Below are positions 1 to 6,913 of a stretch of DNA of 64,000 bases, in pieces. The notes below the pieces were generated by a model. That model ran no database searches. It saw nothing but the letters and a program-made list of their open reading frames with translations, and had not been told where the DNA came from. The position numbers and the translations under genes were made by a program. How positions within the stretch are numbered: the stretch's first letter is position 1; each line of letters starts with the position of its first letter. Source of the stretch: an archaeon UBA583 (GTDB taxonomy: Archaea > Nanobdellota > Nanobdellia > Woesearchaeales > UBA583); assembly GCA_002506365.1 (NCBI GenBank), contig DAXK01000026.1, forward strand, positions 9,568 through 73,567. The letters are read 5' to 3'.

Positions 1-148
1 GTCAAGTATTTGAATTTGATTGATTAATTTATACTTTGTATAAATTATCTTCAAAAATTTATTCAAATTTTTTCTAAAGTAAATACATAATTTTTAAAAT
101 TAAATAATAATAGTTGTGTTTATAAATAAAAATAGACATAATTTTATT

Positions 149-826
149 ATGAACAAAAAACCAAAAACTATTTCTAAAAAAAGAAAAAAAATCCAAAATA
201 GAATTAGAATAATTTTAGTATGGACATTAATTTTTTTCATAATTACATATTCCACACTAAATAAAAATACTCTACTCGAACAAATTTCAATCATTTTTTC
301 AATTGGAAAAGTTTTTTTAGGTTCAACATTACAAATATTAGTTAATCAAGATTTTAATCCTCAAATAAATTCAGAAACATATGAAATTGAAAAAGAAATA
401 TTTTACTTAATTAATGAAATTAGACTTGAAAAAGGACTAAATACACTAGAATGGGATCCATTTTTAGCAAAACTAAGTAGAGAACATTCTATGGAAATGG
501 CAACATTTAATTATTTTAACCACACAAACATTTTAGGTCAAACTCCTAAAAAAAGAGCAGAAATAATTGGAATCAGAACAAGAATTGAAACTGAAAAAAA
601 AATATATATCGGAGTATCTGAAAACATTGGAATTATGCCAAGAGGAATTGTTCAAGACGTAGGAGTATTACTAACTACAAAAGATATTGCTGCCGGAATG
701 GTATACTCATGGATGAAATCTGAACCTCACAAAAAAAACATTTTAGAAAAAGAATTATTTTTTACAGGAATTGGAGTAGCATATAATGGAAAAGGAAAAT
801 ATATGTTAACTCAAAACTTCCAATAG
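149..826 (+). CDS. Membrane-anchored CAP (SCP/PR-1-like) domain protein
   Basis: Predicted extracytoplasmic CAP-superfamily protein of about 225 aa. A basic N-terminus is followed by one membrane segment at about residues 19-37, then a linker, then the CAP domain to the C-terminus. Visible family features are the REHS helix, a FNH segment, SENIG, and HKKNIL followed by a GIGVAYN strand. These correspond to the His/Glu cavity residues of CAP proteins. An upstream GTG at 116 is in frame, but the ATG at 149 gives a normal K-rich signal-anchor start. The biochemical role of prokaryotic CAP proteins is poorly known; many are secreted or surface bound. The gene converges with the SRPBCC gene downstream. 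Confidence 0.8.
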   Translation: MNKKPKTISKKRKKIQNRIRIILVWTLIFFIITYSTLNKNTLLEQISIIFSIGKVFLGSTLQILVNQDFNPQINSETYEIEKEIFYLINEIRLEKGLNTLEWDPFLAKLSREHSMEMATFNYFNHTNILGQTPKKRAEIIGIRTRIETEKKIYIGVSENIGIMPRGIVQDVGVLLTTKDIAAGMVYSWMKSEPHKKNILEKELFFTGIGVAYNGKGKYMLTQNFQ

Positions 827-867
827 TTAGATAATTTATTAACCAACCATTGTATTGAAAATAATAA

Positions 868-1293
868 TTATAATAATTTTTCTGCACGCTCAGACAATCG
901 TTTTAAATTAGTTGAAAATGTTCGATAAATCTGTTTACCATAAACTCTTGAATACCAAAAACCAAACAATCCACTAAACTCTAAAATTTCAGTAATATAA
1001 AAATCCCCATCAATCTCAACAATATTAAAAATAAAGTCCACATTAGCTAAAAACATTTTAACTCTTAAACCCAATTTTTTTTCTTCATCAACATAAATAA
1101 ATTCAAACTTTTTCTCTTTAGCCAAAATATGTTTTAAAACACCTTTTGAACCAACAGTTAAATCTGAGTTCAATTTAATATATTCAATTGAATCATCCCA
1201 AAGTTTCCAATCACCAAAGTTAGTTAAAACCCTCCAAATATTTGGAGCTAAAGCATGCGAAATCACTGTTTCCTCATATACATATTTTTTCAT
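868..1293 (-). CDS. SRPBCC (START/polyketide cyclase-like) family protein
   Basis: 141-aa protein with the pattern of the SRPBCC helix-grip fold: an N-terminal strand with an APNIWRVLTNF-like helix, then W-x-x-W (FGDWKLWDD), a run of predicted strands, and a long C-terminal amphipathic helix (TFSTNLKRLSERAEKLL). Members bind hydrophobic ligands in a cavity; the ligand here cannot be told from sequence. It stands alone on the minus strand, convergent with the CAP gene. The length is normal for a single-domain member. Confidence 0.7.
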   Translation of the reverse strand: MKKYVYEETVISHALAPNIWRVLTNFGDWKLWDDSIEYIKLNSDLTVGSKGVLKHILAKEKKFEFIYVDEEKKLGLRVKMFLANVDFIFNIVEIDGDFYITEILEFSGLFGFWYSRVYGKQIYRTFSTNLKRLSERAEKLL

Positions 1294-1402
1294 AAAAAAT
1301 AAAAATAAAAGAAAATACTTAAAATAAAATAACTTTTAAAAATAATAAAAATAAAGTAAAATAATTCAACCAAATAAAAAACTAATTTAAAATTATAATT
1401 AT

Positions 1403-1939
1403 TTAATACAATTTACTTTTCCAAGTTTTATATAATTTAAATAAACGTTCAGCCCCATTTTCAACTGAATAATTATAAGAATCAAATTTAAATTTTTTAA
1501 CAAAAAAAATAAAATCTTTTTTTTCAAGTTCTGACATAGACTTCCAAGCAGTAAATGTTTCACATTCCTCATTAACATCACAATGATTAATTCGTAAATC
1601 CTCACCATTATTAATAATTAAATTTGAATCATCAGGTAAAATAAATTTTACTTTATCATGTAAAGGACAACCATAACAACTCGAACCTAAATCAACTAAA
1701 TTGTAACATAATCCATTTTCAGATAAAGCATTATCACCATCAAACCTATCTCTAAATTTAATTAAATCCTCTTGCGATAAATCAGTAATTGTTCCTTCCT
1801 GAGTTAATTCTTGAGTATTTAATAAAACATCTTTTAAAATTTCTTTTTTAGAACTAAAATTATTTCCACAACACCCAAAACAACTAATATTTAATTCTTT
1901 AATATGACAAGGAACAACTGGTAAAGATTTATCTTTCAT
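1403..1939 (-). CDS. Cysteine-cluster protein (putative Zn/Fe-chelating, YkgJ-like)
   Basis: 178-aa protein with about nine Cys in clusters: C11-H12, C20-x2-CC (CFGCC), then LCYN, CYGCPLH and NHCD-x3-EC. This spacing resembles the putative Zn/Fe-chelating cysteine-cluster families, but the match was judged by eye only. No membrane segment or signal peptide is visible. It is followed about 40 nt later on the plus map by the end-to-start junction with the orphan at 1982-2479, which is upstream on the minus strand, so the two may be co-transcribed. The function is unknown; a metal-binding or redox role is inference. Confidence 0.5.
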   Translation of the reverse strand: MKDKSLPVVPCHIKELNISCFGCCGNNFSSKKEILKDVLLNTQELTQEGTITDLSQEDLIKFRDRFDGDNALSENGLCYNLVDLGSSCYGCPLHDKVKFILPDDSNLIINNGEDLRINHCDVNEECETFTAWKSMSELEKKDFIFFVKKFKFDSYNYSVENGAERLFKLYKTWKSKLY

Positions 1940-1970
1940 AATAAAAATAATAAATTATTATTTATATAAG

Positions 1971-1984
1971 TAAGTAATTACTTA
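1971..1984 (-). terminator. Perfect palindrome on the stop codon of the 1982-2479 gene
   Basis: TAAGTAATTACTTA is a perfect 14-bp palindrome containing the TAA stop (1982-1984). It is one of the stop-codon-centred inverted repeats that recur at gene ends here. The terminator function is inferred. Confidence 0.45.
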
Positions 1985-2479
1985 TTCTCTAAAATCAAAA
2001 CCATCACAAGAATAATTTTTAATTAAATAATCAGGTAATTCAAAAAAAAACCAATCCAAAGACTCAATAACTAACTCATTTCTAAATAAACCTATAAAAT
2101 CAACTACTCTTTCTCGATTAATTCCATTAAATAAATATTTTTTATCAATAACTAAATAACTAAATAAATTATCTTTTTCCAAGATATCTCTAAAAAAAAT
2201 ATTTTTAAAATCACCTTTAATAAAAAAGTTTTGACTTAAAACATTTTTATCAAGTTGAGCAAGTGTAACATTTTTATACCCTTTAATAAAAAATATATCA
2301 TCTTTTAATTTCTTACAAAAAATTAAATGTTTATTTTCAAACGTTACAACAATTTTATTCAAATACTTTGCAATAACTTCAATTTCATAATGTGAAATTT
2401 TATTTTTTTCTTTTAGATTATGAGAATTAACAATTTTTTTAACTTCATCATAAACAATGCTCATTCGAGTTTCAGCCAT
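1982..2479 (-). CDS. Hypothetical protein, soluble
   Basis: 165-aa protein that I do not recognise. It has alternating charged and aromatic segments, no membrane helix and no Cys cluster. The C-terminus is rich in Phe and Asp (DWFFFELPDYL). A second in-frame ATG at 2464 is possible. The stop codon sits inside a perfect 14-bp palindrome (1971-1984), as at many gene ends in this window. It lies between the prohibitin-like gene upstream and the cysteine-cluster gene downstream, all on the minus strand. Confidence 0.5.
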   Translation of the reverse strand: MAETRMSIVYDEVKKIVNSHNLKEKNKISHYEIEVIAKYLNKIVVTFENKHLIFCKKLKDDIFFIKGYKNVTLAQLDKNVLSQNFFIKGDFKNIFFRDILEKDNLFSYLVIDKKYLFNGINRERVVDFIGLFRNELVIESLDWFFFELPDYLIKNYSCDGFDFRE

Positions 2480-2552
2480 AATAAAAATAAGAATAAATAA
2501 TTTAAGTAATTAAGTGAATAAATTTAAAGTTAATAATATAAAATAAAAAATA

Positions 2553-2574
2553 AGAAATAAAATTATTTATTTCT
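2553..2574 (-). terminator. Stop-codon-spanning hairpin of the prohibitin-like gene
   Basis: On the minus strand AGAAATAAA pairs perfectly with TTTATTTCT (9 bp). The 4-nt loop contains the TAA stop, and a T-rich stretch follows at about 2536-2552. It looks like an intrinsic-type terminator built around the stop codon. Confidence 0.6.
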
Positions 2575-3372
2575 AGCCTCTAAAATAGGTAAATTTGTTT
2601 CAGTAGGAACATAAATAACCTCAGTATTACCATCATTTAAACCTTCAATAAATCTATAATGTAAATACCCCTCAGTAATACTCTCAGCAATAATCTCATT
2701 AGCCTCGGCAATACCTTTAGCCCTCTCAACCTCAATTTCAGCATCTTTTTGTGCAGACACTAACTCAAACTCCTTCTTTTGAGATTTTTGCTCAGCATCT
2801 AACTTATCCTCAATTGCTTGAGTAACTCTTGCAGGTAAAGTAACCTTTCTTAACAAAACATCCTCGACAATTAAATTTTCATTTAAATCAGTTTCCAAAT
2901 TAACTTTTAAAGTATCAGCAATTTGTTTTCTTGTATCTTGAGAATAAAATGCACTCGCAGCATAACCACTAGCCAAATCACGAATACCAGTTCTAATATA
3001 TGGAACTAATAAAGTATCCTCAATACTCCCACTAACCGTTTGTTTAATCTCTGAAGCCCTATCAGACTTAACTCTATAAATTACACTCATCTCTAAGTTA
3101 ATAATTAAACCCTCCTTAGAAGGCACATCAACCGCCTCAGAAATAGTAATTTTTCTTGTATCAACTTGATAAACTGTACTTAAAAATGGCACAACTAAAT
3201 GAACACCAGTTCCAAGTTCTAAATCATTATAATTTCCTAAAGTTTGTTTAACACCAACAAATCCATCTGGAACAATATGAACTCCTAAAAGTGCAACTGC
3301 CACAACTAAAATAATAAGTAAACTAACTCCCAAAGATAAAGCTCCTTGAAATATTTTATTTAATTCTTTCAT
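2563..3372 (-). CDS. SPFH/prohibitin family membrane protein
   Basis: 269-aa SPFH (band 7) protein. An N-terminal membrane anchor at about residues 13-32 is followed by the prohibitin-like start VGVKQTLGNYNDLELGTGVH, the VDTRKITI and VYRVK strands, and a long charged C-terminal helix (DKLDAEQKSQKKEFELVSAQKDAE onwards). The helix includes the typical EVERAKGIAEANEI segment. Family members form large ring assemblies on membranes and often modulate membrane proteases or lipid domains. The partner is not visible here. The length matches bacterial and archaeal prohibitin homologues. Confidence 0.9.
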   Translation of the reverse strand: MKELNKIFQGALSLGVSLLIILVVAVALLGVHIVPDGFVGVKQTLGNYNDLELGTGVHLVVPFLSTVYQVDTRKITISEAVDVPSKEGLIINLEMSVIYRVKSDRASEIKQTVSGSIEDTLLVPYIRTGIRDLASGYAASAFYSQDTRKQIADTLKVNLETDLNENLIVEDVLLRKVTLPARVTQAIEDKLDAEQKSQKKEFELVSAQKDAEIEVERAKGIAEANEIIAESITEGYLHYRFIEGLNDGNTEVIYVPTETNLPILEARNK

Positions 3373-3481
3373 AACAAAATTAAAATATAAATTAATAATA
3401 TAAAGTTATGTTGTCAAAATAAATACACTAAAATAGAAAAATTCTCACAAATTAATAAATTTGAATTAGAATATAAAAAAG

Positions 3482-3556
3482 CCCTCCTTCCGGGATTTGA
3501 ACCCAGGTCATCGGATCGAAAGTCCGAGATGATAGGCCGGACTACACTAAAGGAGG
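3482..3556 (-). tRNA. tRNA-Glu (anticodon TTC)
   Basis: Full cloverleaf on the minus strand. The acceptor CCTCCTT pairs with AAGGAGG, the discriminator is G, the D-arm is the Glu-type GTGTAGTCCGGCC, the anticodon stem is TCGGA/TCCGA with loop CTTTCGA (anticodon TTC), and the T-arm is CTGGG-TTCAAAT-CCCGG. CCA is not encoded. A T-tract (CTTTTTT) follows and probably terminates transcription. The pair 1-72 is C-G. Confidence 0.95.
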
Positions 3557-3702
3557 ATAATAAACTATTGAAACTTTCCGGCTTCCAATAGTAATAAATA
3601 AAGGGAATCCCTTTATAAAACTTTCCATATATGGAAAGAAATAGAAATTCTAAGAATTTCTATAATTTTCTTTAAATGCCAAAAAGCACCCAAAATATTA
3701 AG
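3557..3702 (-). other. Hairpin-rich spacer between tRNA-Arg and tRNA-Glu
   Basis: This spacer holds four inverted repeats: CTATTG/CAATAG (3565-3591), AAAGGG-AAT-CCCTTT (3600-3614), the perfect palindrome CTTTCCATATATGGAAAG (3621-3638) and AGAAATTC-TAA-GAATTTCT (3643-3661). A TATA-like TTTATAAA at 3612-3619 may drive tRNA-Glu with a leader of roughly 35 nt. No ORF is present. Confidence 0.5.
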
Positions 3703-3777
3703 CGATCCTGAAGGGATTCGAACCCTTGATCCCCAGCTTAGAAGGCTAGTATCATATCCAGACTAGACCACAGGACC
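3703..3777 (-). tRNA. tRNA-Arg (anticodon TCT)
   Basis: Cloverleaf on the minus strand. The acceptor GGTCCTG pairs with CAGGATC (one G-T), the discriminator is G, the anticodon stem is CTAGC/GCTGG with loop CTTCTAA (anticodon TCT, reads AGA and AGG), and the T-arm is AAGGG-TTCGAAT-CCCTT. AGA is by far the favoured Arg codon in the neighbouring genes, so this is likely the major Arg tRNA. It is followed by tRNA-Glu 146 nt downstream. Confidence 0.95.
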
Positions 3778-3871
3778 GTGATCAATATACAAAGCAACAC
3801 ATGTTACCTCGATAATAAATAAACTCAAAAACCCTTTATAAGGTTTACGAATTTAAATTTAAAAAATTGTT

Positions 3872-3888
3872 GAAGAAATTTATTCTTC
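3872..3888 (-). terminator. Stop-codon hairpin ending the r-protein operon
   Basis: On the minus strand GAAGAA pairs with TTCTTC around a 5-nt loop; the loop and stem include the uL16 stop codon. A T6 tract (plus 3861-3866) follows. Probable operon terminator. Confidence 0.6.
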
Positions 3889-4536
3889 AGCAGCTTTTTT
3901 AGCTTCAATTTCAGCAGACTTAGCGTCAGACGCAGCCTTATTTCCTGAAATTCTAGCTTCTCTTCTTGCCTTAGATGCAATTTGAGCATCTGTTAATTCA
4001 ACAGCTTTTCTAAACTCAGCCTTAACACAAGTTCTAATAGTTAACTTTTTAGACATTCTCTTTAAAGTATCTCTACCTAATAATTCATGTTCTTTCTTCA
4101 TGAATAAATCATAAATTACTTTTCCTTCATGCACTTGACATGATGTTCCAATAATCTTTCCAAAAGAGTGCTTCATTCCTGTAGATAAACGATCCGCACC
4201 AGCACCAGCAGCTAAAGGATTCTCTCTAACCATTTGATGAGGAACAGCTCTAATTCTAAAATAGAATCCAGATCTTCCTAAAGCTTTCTCTAATCTCTTT
4301 AAACCAGTAATTCTTGAAGCTTCAATTGAATTAGTTCTTAATTGAGCAGTATCTTTTGTAACTAAAGTTAAATGTAAAGGGAATTGGTCGTGACCTCCTT
4401 TAATATCTCCCATGTCATACTTGATAACTTTCTTACCAGGTCTTGACTTTACAAAAGCCTTCTTTCTAGACTTAGACCATCTAGTATAAGGTCTTTCTAC
4501 CTTTCTATAAGCACACCATTTTCTTAATTTTGCCAT
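3880..4536 (-). CDS. rpl10e: Large-subunit ribosomal protein uL16 (L10e)
   Basis: 218 aa, archaeal and eukaryotic L10e form of uL16. It begins MAKLRKWCAYRK and contains the RPYTRWSKSRKKAF segment, GGHDQFPLHLTLV, the conserved RIRAVPHQMVRENP stretch next to the loop that reaches the peptidyl-transferase centre, and AGADRLSTGMKHSFGK. The last 40 residues form an Ala/Lys/Glu-rich extension beyond the usual end. It is the last gene of eL31-eS19-eL33-uL16, and is separated from eL33 by 2 nt. Its role is 60S-type subunit assembly and tRNA positioning. Confidence 0.97.
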   Translation of the reverse strand: MAKLRKWCAYRKVERPYTRWSKSRKKAFVKSRPGKKVIKYDMGDIKGGHDQFPLHLTLVTKDTAQLRTNSIEASRITGLKRLEKALGRSGFYFRIRAVPHQMVRENPLAAGAGADRLSTGMKHSFGKIIGTSCQVHEGKVIYDLFMKKEHELLGRDTLKRMSKKLTIRTCVKAEFRKAVELTDAQIASKARREARISGNKAASDAKSAEIEAKKAAEE

Positions 4537-4538
4537 TT

Positions 4539-4802
4539 TTATTGAACCTCTACTTTAGCTCCAATAGCTTGACCAGGCATACCTGTTTCAAATAGAACTC
4601 TTACTGCTCCTTTTGAACCATGAGCTGCTGTAACTTTTCCAGAAATAGTCTTTGCAGCCTTTCCAGTACAAGTATAAACAACAGTTTTACCAACTAATGC
4701 AGTTGCAGCTTCCTTAGACTCTACACCTTCAACAATAATAACCATTTGGTTAACAGTTTGAGTCTTTCGACCTCTTCTATAATTAACAACAATAGCTTCC
4801 AT
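4539..4802 (-). CDS. rpl35ae: Large-subunit ribosomal protein eL33 (L35Ae)
   Basis: 87 aa, the normal size for archaeal L35Ae. It starts MEAIVVNYRRGRKTQ, has the VGKTVVYTCTGK and ISGKVTAAHGSKGAVRVLFETGMPGQ blocks typical of the family, and ends IGAKVEVQ. The fold is a small beta-barrel that binds 23S rRNA. It lies 2 nt from eS19 and 2 nt from uL16, so translational coupling is likely. Confidence 0.97.
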   Translation of the reverse strand: MEAIVVNYRRGRKTQTVNQMVIIVEGVESKEAATALVGKTVVYTCTGKAAKTISGKVTAAHGSKGAVRVLFETGMPGQAIGAKVEVQ

Positions 4803-4804
4803 TT

Positions 4805-5182
4805 TTAGTTAAACCTCTTTAAGAACTCAGTTCCTTCCTTAGTTAAAACTTTACCAGCCTTAGGTGATTCAACTTGTTTAATTAAACCTGCAGCTTCTAA
4901 TTGTTGGATAGCCTTTCTAGTAATGTTTCTAGATCCGTCCATCTTCTTCTCAGTTTTAACTCCTCTATTTTGTCTACCACCGTATTGCTTAGCTAATCTG
5001 TTAGTTCCAATAGGACCAAACTTTCTAACTTTACATAATACTGAAGCAACTCTTACTTGCCACCATTCTGGGTTAACAGGAGGTCTTTCCTTAGAAACAC
5101 CAGTCTTAACGAATGGAGCCCATACAGGTGCTTGAACTTCCTTTAATTTAGTAACTTCCGCAATTAAATTTTCTGTATTCAT
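4805..5182 (-). CDS. rps19e: Small-subunit ribosomal protein eS19
   Basis: 125-aa eS19 with the conserved APVWAPFVKTG, PEWWQVRVASVLCKVRKFGPIGTNRLAKQYGGRQNRG and GSRNITRKAIQQLEAAGLI segments, ending in a winged-helix-like region (LTKEGTEFLKRF). The start ATG overlaps the last codons of eL31 by 4 nt. The order eL31-eS19 is seen in other archaea, where both belong to translation operons. Confidence 0.97.
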   Translation of the reverse strand: MNTENLIAEVTKLKEVQAPVWAPFVKTGVSKERPPVNPEWWQVRVASVLCKVRKFGPIGTNRLAKQYGGRQNRGVKTEKKMDGSRNITRKAIQQLEAAGLIKQVESPKAGKVLTKEGTEFLKRFN

Positions 5183-5598
5183 TCTTCCTTAGTCTCCTTT
5201 TTTGTTTCAGCCTTTTTCTCAGCTTTAACTTCTTTAACTTCAGCTTCCTTAACTTCTTTAGTTACAGGTGCTTCAGCCTTTTCTTCAGCAACTGCTGATG
5301 TTCCATACTTAGCCATTTGAGCTTCAACTCCAACTGATGATAAGTTCACAATTGTTGAATCTACTCCGTTAACTTCAGTTCTTAATGCAGTAACTGAAAT
5401 CTTACCAGGTGGACACTTTCCTCCTCTAGCCCAAATTAATTCATTTAATTCAGCACAAATAATAACATTTTCTGCTTTCATGTGTTGTTTCATAAAATCT
5501 TTTAGAACAGAGATAGCTTTTTTACTTCTCCTCCACATAGGAGCAGTTTTAACTTTTCTTCTAAGTGGGACGTTGTATTCTCGTTTTAAATTTGCCAT
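5179..5598 (-). CDS. rpl31e: Large-subunit ribosomal protein eL31 with acidic/Lys tail
   Basis: About 139 aa. Residues 1-85 match eL31: MANLKREYNVPLRRKV, RRSKKAISVLKDFMKQHM, ICAELNELIWARGGKCPPGKISV. The remaining 55 residues are a Glu/Lys/Ala-rich tail (KEVKEAEVKEVKAEKKAE) that is not part of the usual protein, and uL16 at the other end of the operon also has one. An ATG three codons upstream exists, but MANLKRE is the family start. First gene of the r-protein operon; a structured leader of about 165 nt precedes it. Confidence 0.95.
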   Translation of the reverse strand: MANLKREYNVPLRRKVKTAPMWRRSKKAISVLKDFMKQHMKAENVIICAELNELIWARGGKCPPGKISVTALRTEVNGVDSTIVNLSSVGVEAQMAKYGTSAVAEEKAEAPVTKEVKEAEVKEVKAEKKAETKKETKEE

Positions 5599-5793
5599 TT
5601 TTAACAATAACTGATGTAATAAATTACATCTTTATATTCACCAGAAAACCTACAACCTAAGTTGCAAAACTCTTTTTCTAGCTAGCATAAACACATGAAT
5701 CAACTAAAAATATACAAAAATGGTTTAAAACTAAACCAAATCATCAATAAATAGAAAATTCACTAATAAAAAAAGTCCATAAGCCTTTATAAA
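5599..5793 (-). promoter_or_regulatory. Promoter and structured 5' leader of the r-protein operon
   Basis: A TATA box TTTATAAA lies at 5786-5793, so transcription should begin near 5762 and leave about 165 nt before eL31. The leader contains GTTTAGTTTTAAAC near 5725-5740, CAAC-TTAG-GTTG, and the hairpin GATGTAAT/ATTACATC (5613-5630) just before the start codon. It could be an autoregulatory r-protein binding site. No ORF was found, and nothing clear was seen in 5794-5872. Confidence 0.5.
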
Positions 5794-5872
5794 AGTAACC
5801 AAAACATAGCACTACAAAGTAACAAACTAATAGCTCCAAAAAGTAAATAAAAATAACTACATAACTTCAAAA

Positions 5873-6256
5873 CTATTTATTTTTTAAATTATATCCAGTA
5901 ACAAATTGATTTAATTTTTCCAAAGTAATAGGATTTAATGTATGTTCAATTTTTAAAGTTTCTTTCTCAGCAATATGTTTTGGAACACCAATAATCTCAA
6001 AAAACTGAGTAAAAGTGTCATGCTGTTGTTTTACAACTTTAGCTAACAATTCCCCATTTTCAGTTAATAAAATTGGTGAACTTTTTTCATAAATAATTAA
6101 TTCTTTTTCACTCAAAACTCTAACCATAGAAGTCACAGAACTAGGCTTTACACCCAACCTCTCAGAAATATCAGTAACTTTTGCAAACTTTTTTTCTAAG
6201 ATAATTTCATAAATTTCATGTAAATAATCTTCCTGAGCTCTTGATAATCTTATCAT
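5873..6256 (-). CDS. DtxR/MntR-family metal-dependent transcriptional regulator
   Basis: 127 aa. The N-terminal winged helix carries the family signature SRAQEDYLHEIYEI, TDISERLGVKPSSVTSMVRVLSEKELI and the wing LLTENGELLA. It is followed by the dimerisation/metal helices (FFEIIGVPKHIAEKETLKIEHTL). His and Glu residues in that region match the DtxR metal ligands by position. There is no SH3-like C-terminal domain, as in MntR. Divergent from an orphan at 6401; the intergenic region holds a 9-bp inverted repeat at 6301-6328 that could be its operator. It likely senses Fe2+ or Mn2+. Confidence 0.85.
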   Translation of the reverse strand: MIRLSRAQEDYLHEIYEIILEKKFAKVTDISERLGVKPSSVTSMVRVLSEKELIIYEKSSPILLTENGELLAKVVKQQHDTFTQFFEIIGVPKHIAEKETLKIEHTLNPITLEKLNQFVTGYNLKNK

Positions 6257-6300
6257 AAATAAAGTTAATACTAAAAATATTATAAATATAGGTCTAAAAT

Positions 6301-6328
6301 ATTTAGATAAAACTAAATATATCTAAAT
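6301..6328. promoter_or_regulatory. Inverted repeat between dtxR-like gene and orphan (possible operator)
   Basis: ATTTAGATA and TATCTAAAT form perfect 9-bp arms separated by 10 nt in the divergent promoter region of the DtxR-like regulator. The arrangement fits a dimer site for autoregulation. It does not match a known DtxR box that I can quote, so the assignment is inference. Confidence 0.35.
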
Positions 6329-6400
6329 AAATTAAACTATATTAAAATAATAAAAATAAATTTAATAAATACATATAACAAACTAAATATAATTAATATT

Positions 6401-6853
6401 ATGATTCAAACATTAGAACAAATAATAAATCCAACTAATCAAATAAAAGAAACATTCGGAGATTATTTTTATCAAATTGGTCAACTTAGATACCAAACTA
6501 ACCAAATGAGAGAACTTTCTATAAATTATAGAAATTTAACAAAAGACCTAGATGAACTTGGAAAAATCTGTGAAAATAAAACTCAAAATAACATAAATTA
6601 CAAATCAATAAATAATAAATGGAACTGTAAAACACAACTAATTCAAAATAAAAATAACATAATAAATACGTATATTAATAGAATTGAAACCATCGGAAAA
6701 AATAAAATCACAACAGAACAAAAAAACATATTATATAAATATAACTCTAAAAATAAGCAAGACAAAACTAATGTAATTAAACTTGCAGGAATCTTAACAG
6801 GTAACTTAAAAATTAGCATTCTAGAACAAATTGAAGAATTAATTGAAAACTAA
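6401..6853 (+). CDS. Hypothetical helical protein
   Basis: 150 aa and not recognised. Asn, Lys, Gln and Ile rich, with long predicted helices; residues 20-60 (YQIGQLRYQTNQMRELSINYRNLTKDLDEL) look coiled-coil-like. No membrane segment. It is divergent from the DtxR-like regulator and might be its target. The stop codon lies between ATTAATT and AATTAAT arms. The aldehyde dehydrogenase gene follows 60 nt later on the same strand. Confidence 0.5.
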   Translation: MIQTLEQIINPTNQIKETFGDYFYQIGQLRYQTNQMRELSINYRNLTKDLDELGKICENKTQNNINYKSINNKWNCKTQLIQNKNNIINTYINRIETIGKNKITTEQKNILYKYNSKNKQDKTNVIKLAGILTGNLKISILEQIEELIEN

Positions 6854-6913
6854 TTAATAATCACTAAAAAAATAATAAAAACAAATAAAAAGATATAAAA
6901 GTAAGATTTTGTT

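Noticed and set aside
1399..1608. Overlapping minus-strand ORF within the cysteine-cluster gene
   Set aside because: It has the composition of a shifted frame and no promoter; the longer frame with Cys motifs is the real gene.
5599..5793. Box C/D guide RNA in the r-protein leader
   Set aside because: A TTGATGAT stretch resembles box C, but no box D was found at a fitting distance.
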